A program made the position numbers and the translations under genes. Positions 42,604 to 50,580 of a stretch of DNA of 53,839 bases are shown here, piece by piece. The first letter of the stretch is position 1. Each line of letters starts with the position of its first letter. The notes beneath the pieces were generated by a model. It searched no databases and was not told the DNA's origin. It saw nothing but the letters and a program-made list of their open reading frames with translations. The stretch is taken from NCBI GenBank assembly GCA_945883815.1, contig CAMCYJ010000018.1, positions 1-53,839 of the forward strand, given 5' to 3'. Source of the DNA: Akkermansia muciniphila (GTDB lineage: Bacteria > Verrucomicrobiota > Verrucomicrobiia > Limisphaerales > UBA9464).

Positions 42604-43026
42604 ATGCCAGCTAAGCCGCTTGTGCGCGCTGCCGCGGCTTTGGCCGACGGAAATCGGGTGCGCATCCTTCGGGCGATCTCCGGGGCCGAGTTGTGCGTGT
42701 GCGAATTGTGCGATGCGCTGGGCCTGACGCAGTCCACCTTGTCCACCCACTTGCGGGTGCTGCGCGATGCCGGGCTGAGCGCCTCCCGCAAGGAGGGTAA
42801 ATGGAGTTACCATCGGCTGACGCCATTGGGCCAGTCGGTGACTGAGGCCTTTTTCGGAGTCTTCCTGTCGGTATTGGCCACCGATGCGCGGCTGCGGCGG
42901 GATCAGGCCCGACTGGGGCGGCGTCTGGCTTTGCGCGACGAGGCCGACCAGTGCTGCGTGGGATCGCAATGTCGCTCGATGGGGTCCCGATCGATGGCAT
43001 CACCGGAGCGGAAAGGAGGCGTATGA
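42604..43026 (+). CDS. arsR: ArsR/SmtB-family arsenic-responsive repressor
   Basis: 140 residues from ATG 42604; in-frame ATGs at 42586 and 42592 would lie inside the putative operator. Winged-helix DNA-binding protein with the As(III)-sensing motif ELCVCELC (C31, C33, C36) at the start of the recognition region, then LGLTQSTLSTHLRVLRDAGL and REGKWSYHRLTP-like wing residues. The C-terminal tail adds a second cysteine cluster (DQCCVGSQC) beyond the usual end. It releases DNA on binding arsenite. It is the first gene of a four-gene operon and its stop overlaps the next ATG. Confidence 0.93.
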   Translation: MPAKPLVRAAAALADGNRVRILRAISGAELCVCELCDALGLTQSTLSTHLRVLRDAGLSASRKEGKWSYHRLTPLGQSVTEAFFGVFLSVLATDARLRRDQARLGRRLALRDEADQCCVGSQCRSMGSRSMASPERKGGV

Positions 43027-43727
43027 GCCAAGAGAATCGCGCCTCCCGATCGCTGCCGTGGGCCGCATGGCTGGCGGAGTTCTTGGGCACGTTCCTCATC
43101 GTGTTCGCGGGCACCGGAGCCATCGTGGCCAATGAGGTCTCGCACGGTGCCATCACCCACCCGGGCATCGCGCTCACGTTCGGAGCGGTGGTGATGGTGC
43201 TCATCTACGGGTTCGGTGAAACCAGCGGGGCCCATTTCAATCCGGCGGTGACGGTGTCCCTGGCGGCCGCCCGTCGCTTTGAGTGGCAGGCGGTTCCGGG
43301 TTACGTGGCGGTTCAGTGTGGCGGGGCCTTGGCGGCCAGCGGGCTGTTGCGGTGGTTGTTTCCCACCGTCGTGAATTTGGGAGCCACCCGGCCCTCGGGA
43401 TCCGATTCCCAGAGCCTGGTTTATGAGGCGATCCTGACCTTCTTCCTCATGTTGGTGATCTTGCAGGTTTCGGTCGGGGCCAAAGAAAAAGGCATCACCG
43501 CCGCCGTGGCCATCGGTGCGACGGTGGGGTTGGAGGCGATGTTCGCTGGGCCGATTTGCGGAGCCTCCATGAATCCCGCACGTTCCCTCGGTCCGGCCGT
43601 TTTCGGGGCCGGTCTCGGTTCGCTGTGGATTTACTGTCTGGGCCCGATGCTCGGGGCGCTTTTGGCGGTTCCGGTGCATCGCATCCTTCAAGGGACCCGC
43701 GCGGGTTCACCCCGCAGTCCATCTTGA
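43023..43727 (+). CDS. aqpS: MIP-family aquaporin, probable arsenite/metalloid channel
   Basis: 234 residues with six membrane segments and two half-helices carrying NPA boxes (HFNPAVTVSLAAARRF and CGASMNPARSLGPAV). A strong Shine-Dalgarno (GAAAGGAGG) precedes ATG 43023, which overlaps the arsR stop (ATGA). In ars operons such channels let arsenite formed by ArsC leave the cell, as with AqpS in Sinorhizobium. No ArsB or Acr3 pump is present in this operon, so this channel probably supplies the exit route. The symbol is by analogy. Confidence 0.9.
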   Translation: MSQENRASRSLPWAAWLAEFLGTFLIVFAGTGAIVANEVSHGAITHPGIALTFGAVVMVLIYGFGETSGAHFNPAVTVSLAAARRFEWQAVPGYVAVQCGGALAASGLLRWLFPTVVNLGATRPSGSDSQSLVYEAILTFFLMLVILQVSVGAKEKGITAAVAIGATVGLEAMFAGPICGASMNPARSLGPAVFGAGLGSLWIYCLGPMLGALLAVPVHRILQGTRAGSPRSPS

Positions 43728-43804
43728 GTCGTCTGCGCTCAAACATTCCTGCTGAATCAACTGAACGCAGCCTCGTCCGCCACTTCTCCCAATCTCCTCC
43801 CACC

Positions 43805-44265
43805 ATGAAACTCCTGGAATTCCGAACCCTCCTGACCCGGCACCCCGGTGCGCTCCTGCGCTTCCAGCGGCCCGACGGATCGCTGCTGCCGATCCATGCG
43901 CACGTCTCCGAGGTGGCACGGGTCGAGAAGCACTACATCGACTGCGGCGGGGTGCTTCGGGCCGATGCGTTTTGTCGCCTGCAAACCTGGGTGGCCGACG
44001 ATGTGGATCACCGTCTGAACGCCGGAAAACTCCTGGCCATTTTCGACAAGGCGGGCCCGGTGGGATTGCGCGACGACTTGGAGGTCGATGTCGAACACGA
44101 GGTCGGCTTTGTCACGCAAATGCCGCTCGAGTCGGTGACGGAACAGGGCGGGGAACTCGTCCTGCGTCTGGGGCTTCGACACACCGATTGCCTGGCCCAA
44201 GACCGTTGCCAAGTCGCCGCACCCGCCCCTCAAGCCATTGGTTTTCGAATACTTCCCAAAGCACG

Positions 44266-44269
<4 letters not shown>
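43805..44269 (+). CDS. DUF6428 family protein in ars operon
   Basis: 154 residues. [58 protein letters not shown] and [11 protein letters not shown] are the conserved blocks of DUF6428 proteins, which occur almost only in arsenic-resistance operons; their function is unknown. Conserved Cys and His residues (DCGG and H in [12 protein letters not shown], and C near the C-terminus) could bind metalloid. The stop overlaps the arsC start by 4 bases. A 77-base gap separates it from the aquaporin gene. Confidence 0.85.
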
Positions 44270-44736
<467 letters not shown>

Positions 44737-44874
44737 AACGGGGCTCAGCCAACGTTCGGTGATGGTTCGATTCAGCGTTTGGGCCAACGCGCCGACCTTG
44801 CGTCGAGAAGGTCCAATAGATCCGTTTCCCAGAGTTGAGTTCAGGTCTCGGTGTGCTTTGCTGGTCGAGGCCCG

Positions 44875-46194
44875 ATGAACCCGAACCCACTGATCCAATG
44901 GTCTCTGAGAGAGATCTCTGCCGCCTTGCAGTCTGGAGAGCTGACGCCGACCCAGTTGACCGAAACGGCCCTCGAGTCGGCACGGCAGGGGGCGACCTCA
45001 CGCGCCTTCTTGATGATCGACGAGGCCGGAGCGAGGGCCCAAGCCGCAGCTCTGGAGGCTTCCGCTCCCCAGGGTCCGCTCTGGGGGTTGCCGCTCTCGG
45101 TGAAGGATCTCTTCGATGTTCGTGGTCTGCCCACGACGTGTGGGTCGCCGTTTTTTGCCGGCACCCGGCCGGTGCCTCAGACGGATTGTCCTTATGTCGC
45201 CGATTGGCGCGCGCTGGGGACTGTGTTGGTGGGCAAGACGAACTTGAACGAGTTCGCCTACGGCATTACCGGCGAGAACCGATGGTTCGGCGATGTCACC
45301 CAGCCGGGGTATCCGGACCGTTTGACGGGGGGATCCAGTTCTGGAGCGGCAGCCAGTGTGCTCATGGGTGCGGCCGCGATCGGTTTGGGTACTGACACGG
45401 GCGGATCCCTGCGTGCTCCGGCAGCGCTGTGCGGGTTGGTGTCGTATCGGGCGACCTTGGGCAGCGAGAATGCTTCCGGGGGTTTTCCGCTGGCCCATGC
45501 GTTCGACACGCTCGGCTGGCTGCAGCGCAGCTTGGGCGATTTGCCCTGGGTGGCTCGGAACCTCCGGCCCAGCATCGCCTCGCCGGCCTTGTCGCGGGCC
45601 CCTCGGGTGGGCGTGGTTCGCGGCGATTGGCTGGCTCCGGCCGAGCCCGAGGTATTGGCCGGACTGGAGAGTTTCGTGGAAGCGTTGAAGGCCGGCGGTG
45701 CCTCGGTGGAATCGGTGGAAGGCATCGGGTGGGACCGTGCGGTGGACTGCTTCGTGCCCATCCAGGCCCATGAGGCCCATGCTACCCATGCGCCGTATTT
45801 GCCGCACCATGCGGGCGCTTACGATCCGGCGATCTTGCCCCGGTTGGAATTGGGGCGGGGAATTTCCGCTGCGCGGTATTCGGAATTGCTCGCCGAACGC
45901 GATGCATTCCGTCGCGGGTTCGATCCGCTCTTCGCGCGATTCGATGTTCTCATCGCTCCGGCCAGTGCGATGCGTGTTTTGAAAGCCGGCGTTGATCATG
46001 CTGCCACCCGACCCCGCATGATCCGGCTCACGGCGCCTGCCAGCTTGGGCGGATTGCCTGTGGTGACGGTCCCGTGGATCGAGCGTGGTGAACCCGGCCT
46101 GGGGTTCCAATGCATGGGAGCGCCCGGTTCGGATGGCATGCTGTGGTCGTTCGCTGAATGGTTGGCCGAGCTGAAGCTGTTGCAAATCCCCTGA
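44875..46194 (+). CDS. Amidase (amidase-signature family)
   Basis: 439 residues from ATG 44875 (homology begins ASLREISAALQSGELTP-like). The Ser-cisSer-Lys triad is visible: K77 in GLPLSVKDLFDVRG, S154 in TGGSSSGAAAS, and S178 in GTDTGGSLRAPA. The protein resembles AtzF/GatA-like and indole-acetamide-type amidases. GatB and GatC are absent nearby, so a stand-alone amidase is more likely than the tRNA-dependent enzyme. Substrate unknown. No signal peptide. Confidence 0.9.
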   Translation: MNPNPLIQWSLREISAALQSGELTPTQLTETALESARQGATSRAFLMIDEAGARAQAAALEASAPQGPLWGLPLSVKDLFDVRGLPTTCGSPFFAGTRPVPQTDCPYVADWRALGTVLVGKTNLNEFAYGITGENRWFGDVTQPGYPDRLTGGSSSGAAASVLMGAAAIGLGTDTGGSLRAPAALCGLVSYRATLGSENASGGFPLAHAFDTLGWLQRSLGDLPWVARNLRPSIASPALSRAPRVGVVRGDWLAPAEPEVLAGLESFVEALKAGGASVESVEGIGWDRAVDCFVPIQAHEAHATHAPYLPHHAGAYDPAILPRLELGRGISAARYSELLAERDAFRRGFDPLFARFDVLIAPASAMRVLKAGVDHAATRPRMIRLTAPASLGGLPVVTVPWIERGEPGLGFQCMGAPGSDGMLWSFAEWLAELKLLQIP

Positions 46195-46341
46195 ACGGAT
46201 GGGCCTCGGTGAGCCTTCTGTTCGGGGCGGGCGTCGATCCGGATGGGGATCCTGCGATTTTGATTCCGTGATCCGTCTCCGGAATTCCGCGGAGTTTTGC
46301 GTTTTTCATTTTCGGTTTCCCGGCACACTGCGCTCGTCGTT

Positions 46342-47520
46342 ATGAGCAAAGCGTCCGCCCACAAGATCTCGAAGAAGTTCGCCGCCTACCCCCGGCTCAA
46401 CCCGTTCGCCATCGGCAAGAGCATCTCTGCCGCCGACCTCATCGATCAGTCGATGCTGGCCTACAACGGCGGCCGGTTGCGCGAGGCGGCCCAGTTGCTC
46501 GCCAAGAAGATGCTGCCCAATGACGGATTCATCGGCCTGTCGTTGACCGGTGCCCTCACTCCGGCTGGCTTGGGTAAGAGCTGCCTCATCCCGCTGATGA
46601 AGGGCGGCTATGTGGACTGGATCATTTCGACGGGTGCCAACTTGTACCACGACCTGCACTTCGGTTTGGACATGCACTTGCACAGCGGGACGCCGTTCCT
46701 CGATGACGTGGAATTGCACGATGAGGGCGTCATCCGGATCTACGACGTGCTCTTCGACTACAACGTGCTTCTCGACACCGACGCCTTCGTGCGTGAGGTC
46801 ATTCAGGGGCCGGAGTTCCAGAAGGTCATGGGCACCGACGAGTTCCACTACTTGCTGGGCAAGTACGTGCACGCCCGCCAGAAGAAGCTGGGCATCCGCG
46901 ACAGTTCCATCCTGGCCACGGCCTACGAGTGCGGCATCCCCATTTTTACCAGCAGTCCGGGCGACAGTTCCATTGGCATGAATGTGGCGGCGATGTCCTT
47001 GCGCGGGTCTCTGCTCCTGCCCGATGTGAATCGCGATGTGAATCAAACGGCGGGCATTGTGTATCACGCCAAGAGCACGGGCCACACGAGCAGTGTGTTC
47101 ATTTTGGGCGGCGGCAGTCCGAAGAACTTCATGCTGCAAACCGAGCCGCAAATCCAGGAGGTCATGGGCATCCAGGAGAAGGGGCACGACTACTTCCTGC
47201 AGTGCACCGACGCGCGTCCGGACACGGGTGGTCTCAGCGGCGCTACGCCGGCCGAGGCGGTCAGCTGGGGCAAGGTGGATCCGGACAAGCTTCCCGACTC
47301 GGTGGTGTGCTACACCGACAGCACCATCGCGCTGCCGCTGCTGACGGCGTACGTCACGGCGCGTGTGAAGCCCCGCAAGCTCAAGCGCCTCTACGACCAC
47401 CGCGATGCGATCCTCGGCAAAGTGCGCGAGAAGTACCTGAAGATCGGTACCGTCGACAAAGTGCTCACCAGCCGCAAAGTCGCCAAGCGCTCCAGCTCCA
47501 TCGGCCTCAAAAAATCTTAA
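46342..47520 (+). CDS. Deoxyhypusine-synthase-like protein (homospermidine-synthase-like family)
   Basis: 392 residues from ATG 46342 (an earlier ATG at 46297 adds a non-conserved stretch). The family signatures are [75 protein letters not shown] and [16 protein letters not shown]. The Lys of AVSWGK is residue 311, the position of the enzyme-imine lysine of deoxyhypusine synthase. Eukaryotic/archaeal enzymes modify eIF5A; bacterial homologues act on other amines or are uncharacterised. EF-P is not encoded in the window. It is followed by three R1 repeats. Confidence 0.88.
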   Translation: MSKASAHKISKKFAAYPRLNPFAIGKSISAADLIDQSMLAYNGGRLREAAQLLAKKMLPNDGFIGLSLTGALTPAGLGKSCLIPLMKGGYVDWIISTGANLYHDLHFGLDMHLHSGTPFLDDVELHDEGVIRIYDVLFDYNVLLDTDAFVREVIQGPEFQKVMGTDEFHYLLGKYVHARQKKLGIRDSSILATAYECGIPIFTSSPGDSSIGMNVAAMSLRGSLLLPDVNRDVNQTAGIVYHAKSTGHTSSVFILGGGSPKNFMLQTEPQIQEVMGIQEKGHDYFLQCTDARPDTGGLSGATPAEAVSWGKVDPDKLPDSVVCYTDSTIALPLLTAYVTARVKPRKLKRLYDHRDAILGKVREKYLKIGTVDKVLTSRKVAKRSSSIGLKKS

Positions 47521-47523
47521 GGG

Positions 47524-47556
47524 GGTCCCTCACTTTTACACAAAAGGGGACACTCC
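47524..47556 (+). repeat. R3 short repeat, copy 1
   Basis: GGTCCCTCACTTTTACACAA then AAGGGGACACTCC. It recurs at 47714-47746 with two changes (CACAGTTACA for CACTTTTACA) and at 53432 in degenerate form. Each lies 30-40 bases upstream of an R1 core. Confidence 0.75.
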
Positions 47557-47585
47557 ACACTACACGCTGCCTTTGCGGTGGCTCC

Positions 47586-47694
47586 GCGGAATCGGTCCTG
47601 CGCTCGCAGGAAGGCTCGGAGAAGGGATGGCTTTCGCGCTTTGCGCGAGGGAGGGGTTTGATCGCCTTCAATGCTCGCTTCGGCCCGATTCCGC
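47586..47694 (+). repeat. R1 structured repeat, copy D
   Basis: 109 bp. P1 is GCGGAATCGG with CCGATTCCGC: compared with copy A the fifth pair has changed from G-C to A-T with both sides altered. P2 is CCTGCGCTCGCAGG (47597-47610). P3 is AAGGC (47611-47615) with GCCTT (47664-47668). P4 is CTTTCGCGC-TTT-GCGCGAGGG. Confidence 0.88.
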
Positions 47695-47713
47695 TGCCGC
47701 TTCGTGCGGGGTT

Positions 47714-47746
47714 GGTCCCTCACAGTTACACAAAAGGGGACACTCC
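47714..47746 (+). repeat. R3 short repeat, copy 2
   Basis: GGTCCCTCACAGTTACACAA then AAGGGGACACTCC, between R1 copies D and E. The 660-base stretch 47521-48179 is made of R3 and R1 units and holds no gene. Confidence 0.75.
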
Positions 47747-47776
47747 GTACTGCCTTGCACTCCTAGCGTGGGCTCC

Positions 47777-47885
47777 GCGGAACCGTTCCTGCGCTCGCAG
47801 GAAGGCTCGGGGAAGGGAGGGCTTTCGCGCTTTGCGCGAGGGATGGGTTTGATCGCCTTCAATGCTCGCTCAGGAACGATTCCGC
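47777..47885 (+). repeat. R1 structured repeat, copy E
   Basis: P1 is extended: GCGGAACCGTTCC (47777-47789) with GGAACGATTCCGC (47873-47885), 12 of 13 positions paired, with one C-A mismatch. The interior is nearly identical to copy D. Confidence 0.88.
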
Positions 47886-47941
47886 TCCGCTGCGGTTTTG
47901 AGTGGGCTCCGCGTCGCTCCGCTGCGGTTTTTGGGGGCTCC

Positions 47942-48050
47942 GCGGAACCGTTCCTGCGCTCGCAGGAAGGCTCGGGGAAGGGAGGGCTTTCGCGCTTTGC
48001 GCGAGGGGTGGGTTTGATCGCCTTCAATGCTCGCTCCGGCCCGGTTCCGC
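47942..48050 (+). repeat. R1 structured repeat, copy F
   Basis: P1 is GCGGAACCG (47942-47950) with CGGTTCCGC (48042-48050), so two positions differ from copy A and both are compensated. The interior matches copies D and E. It follows a 20-base GC duplication (CTCCGCTGCGGTTTTGAGTG and a second similar block). Confidence 0.88.
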
Positions 48051-48179
48051 TGCCGCTTCGTGCAGGGTTGCTCAACCGGGGGCGGTGGTTTTGGGGACGA
48101 CTTTGGAAAGTCGGGTGGATTGTGGATGTCCGATATGGGATGAAAAGGACGCCCAATACAGGTGTTGTCGTTGCATCCC

Positions 48180-49928
48180 ATGAGCTTGGTTCCGAATCCA
48201 GAAACCCCACCCTCCGCAGCGCCGCGTTTGGATCCTCGCCGCCATGACCTGGATGCGCTCCGGGCGGCGGCGATGCTGCTGGGGATTGTTTACCATGCGG
48301 CGTTGGCCTATGCGGCTGGCTCTTGGTGGATGATTCAGGATCCGAGCCAGAGCTCTCTGGTGTACCTCTTCCAGGCTGGAGTCCATGGGTTCCGGATGCC
48401 GCTGTTCTTTGTGGTGAGCGGGTTCTTCACGGCGTTGCTGTGGCGGCGGCGGGGTTTGGCGGCGCTGTGGAAGAATCGCCTGCTGCGCATTCTGGTGCCG
48501 TGTCTGTTGGGTCTGGTGACGCTGGTGCCGGCGATGGGGTGGTCTTCGGGCAATGCGGCCGCGGCTGGGGCTCGATTCCGTCAGGCTCAAGAGGTTCAGA
48601 AGACGGTTTCTCCGGAGGCTTCGGTTTGGAGCGCGCTGGCCTCGGGGGATACGGCGGTGCTGGGTCGGGTTCTGGCCAAGAAGCCGGATTTGAACGCACA
48701 GCAACCGGAGTCGGGCATCGTTCCGCTGTCGATGGTGGCTCTTCAGGGTAGGGCTGATTTGGCCCGGCAACTCATCGAGGCGGGCGCGTCAGTGAACGCG
48801 ACGAACCGGGACGGCAACACGCCGCTCCATGCAGCGGTTTTTCTGGGGCGTACCGGAGTGGTGGACCTTCTGATTTCAAATGGGGTGAATGTCCATGTCC
48901 GCAATGCTCAGGGAGAATCTGCCCTTCAACCGGCACGTGCCGATTGGCCCACCACCGAATTCATCGCGGGCCTGTTCTCCATGAAGCTGGATCGCGCCGC
49001 CGTTGAGGCCGGTCGCGCTGAGGCGGTCCGGCGGTTGACTGCCTTGGGCGTCACCGATTCGCTCGCGGGTTCCAAGCCTGGCGAATCCAAGCCCTCTGCA
49101 CTGGCCGGAGTGTTCCAGTCGCTCATCAACACTCCGGTGTTCATCGTCGTGTGGTTTCTGTGGTTCCTCTGCTGGATGTTGTTGCCGTTCTCGATTTACG
49201 CCTGGGTGGCCGAGCGTTGGGGTGGGGCGGCATCGCCTCGTTGGCTGACGCTGGGGCCATTGAAATGGCTGCTCTGGTTGCCGCTGACCTGGGCACCGCA
49301 AGCCTTCATGAGTTGGGAAGGTGGCGCCTTCGGGCCCGACACCGCGATGGGCATCGTTCCCATGCCGCATGTGTTCGCCTACTATCTGCTCTTCTTCGCC
49401 TTCGGAGTGCTTTACTACGAATCGAAGGACGAGGTGGGAGAACTCGGGCGTCATTGGCGCTGGAGCTTGCCTGTCAGTTTGCTCGTCCTGCTGCCCCTCG
49501 GTGTTGAGTTTGCGACGGGCTATTTGGGATTCCGATCGCGTTTGCTGGCCGATCGTCATTTCCATGCCGCGACGGTCCTCTTCCAAGGCCTCTACGCCTG
49601 GGGGATGACCGTTGGGTGCATCGGGGCTTTTCGCGCCTGGGTTCAGGGCGAAAAACCCTGGGTGCGCTACCTCTCCGATTCGGCCTATTGGTTGTACCTG
49701 GGCCACCTGCCTTTGGTGATCTGGGCTCAGGGGGCCCTGGTGGGTTGGCCAATTCCGGGCTGGATCAAGGGCCTGATCATCTCGGTCGGGGTTACCGGAT
49801 TTCTGCTGGTGGTGTATGAATGGGGCGTTCGCTACACGTGGGTGGGAGCCTTGTTGAATGGTCGGAAACATCGGAATCCCCCAGCCCTCGCGCAGGTTTC
49901 GCCGATGGCTCCGCCCGTGTCTGGATGA
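48180..49928 (+). CDS. Acyltransferase-3-type membrane protein with inserted ankyrin repeats
   Basis: 582 residues. The N-terminal part has the acyltransferase 3 start (DLDALRAAAMLLGIVYHAAL with the catalytic His, then FRMPLFFVVSGFFTALLWRR). About residues 149-257 then hold three ankyrin repeats (SGIVPLSMVALQGRADLARQ, DGNTPLHAAVFLGRTGVVDL and a weaker third, NAQGESALQP). The membrane domain resumes from about residue 305 with at least seven helices and ends with YLSDSAYWLYLGHLPLVIWA, the usual C-terminal signature of OpgC-like proteins. The insertion lies after the second membrane helix. It probably acylates a glycan; the ankyrin loop may dock a partner. Confidence 0.85.
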   Translation: MSLVPNPETPPSAAPRLDPRRHDLDALRAAAMLLGIVYHAALAYAAGSWWMIQDPSQSSLVYLFQAGVHGFRMPLFFVVSGFFTALLWRRRGLAALWKNRLLRILVPCLLGLVTLVPAMGWSSGNAAAAGARFRQAQEVQKTVSPEASVWSALASGDTAVLGRVLAKKPDLNAQQPESGIVPLSMVALQGRADLARQLIEAGASVNATNRDGNTPLHAAVFLGRTGVVDLLISNGVNVHVRNAQGESALQPARADWPTTEFIAGLFSMKLDRAAVEAGRAEAVRRLTALGVTDSLAGSKPGESKPSALAGVFQSLINTPVFIVVWFLWFLCWMLLPFSIYAWVAERWGGAASPRWLTLGPLKWLLWLPLTWAPQAFMSWEGGAFGPDTAMGIVPMPHVFAYYLLFFAFGVLYYESKDEVGELGRHWRWSLPVSLLVLLPLGVEFATGYLGFRSRLLADRHFHAATVLFQGLYAWGMTVGCIGAFRAWVQGEKPWVRYLSDSAYWLYLGHLPLVIWAQGALVGWPIPGWIKGLIISVGVTGFLLVVYEWGVRYTWVGALLNGRKHRNPPALAQVSPMAPPVSG

Positions 49929-49941
49929 TACCCCTGACTCG

Positions 49942-50580
49942 ATGAAGGAAGGCCCGCCAGTCGTCGCCGGGATCGCGAGTAATCCTGTGAGTGATTTCTC
50001 CAGCAAGCCTGCCAGCGATGTCGCCTCGAACCTGGCCTTTGGTTCGGATCGGTCGTCAGATCCGACGCCAGAGCCCAATGGCTCCGAGTTGCTCGCAGTG
50101 GTGTACGATGAACTCCGTCGTCTCGCTGCTCAGAAAATGGCCCACGAACGGCCCGGGCAGACGTTGCAACCCACGGCGCTGGTTCATGAGGCCTGGTTGC
50201 GGCTTGGGTCTTCCTCCGGCCGGCCGTGGGACAGTCGTGAGCACTTCTTCGCCGCCGCCGCCGAGGCCATGCGCCGTATCCTCATCGATCGAGCCCGTCG
50301 CCGTGCTCGCATCCGGCATGGGGGTGAGTGGACCCGGGTGGACGCCGAGGAGATCGATCTGCCCATCGCCCAAGACGGCGACAAGTGCCTCCGGGTGCAC
50401 GAGGCCTTGGATCGACTGGCGCTGGTTGATGCCCGCAAGGCCGAGGTGGTCAAGATGCGGGTTTTCGTCGGTATGGAGGTGCAGGAAATCGCCGAGGTGC
50501 TGGGGTTGTCGGAGAAGAGCGTCCAGCGCGACTGGGTGTTTTCGAAAGCCTGGCTGTCCCGGGAATTGCAGCGCGAATGA
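49942..50580 (+). CDS. ECF-type RNA polymerase sigma factor
   Basis: 212 residues from ATG 49942 (an earlier ATG at 49858 overlaps the acyltransferase gene). Sigma region 2 is VYDELRRLAAQKMAHERPGQ and LQPTALVHEAWLRL, region 4 is RKAEVVKMRVFVGMEVQEIA and EVLGLSEKSVQRDWVFSKAW. The pattern (VYDELRRLA, TALVHEA) is that of the ECF group linked to PVC and Acidobacteria Ser/Thr kinases (TIGR02999). Its TGA overlaps the ATG of the kinase gene, so the two are co-translated and probably form one signalling unit. Confidence 0.93.
   Translation: MKEGPPVVAGIASNPVSDFSSKPASDVASNLAFGSDRSSDPTPEPNGSELLAVVYDELRRLAAQKMAHERPGQTLQPTALVHEAWLRLGSSSGRPWDSREHFFAAAAEAMRRILIDRARRRARIRHGGEWTRVDAEEIDLPIAQDGDKCLRVHEALDRLALVDARKAEVVKMRVFVGMEVQEIAEVLGLSEKSVQRDWVFSKAWLSRELQRE

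Noticed and set aside
44875..46194. GatA subunit of the Glu-tRNA(Gln) amidotransferase
   Set aside because: The amidase triad is present but gatB and gatC are absent and the C-terminal part does not match GatA.
47524..48050. CRISPR-like array of R1/R3 units
   Set aside because: Units are about 109 bp with no uniform short spacers, and no cas gene is present.
47573..48247. Protein-coding reading across the R1 repeats (repeated peptide with SRFARG and IAFNARSGP)
   Set aside because: The same peptide appears in every copy only because the DNA repeats. Copy C changes length by 4 bases, breaking the frame, and the base changes follow stem pairing, not codons.
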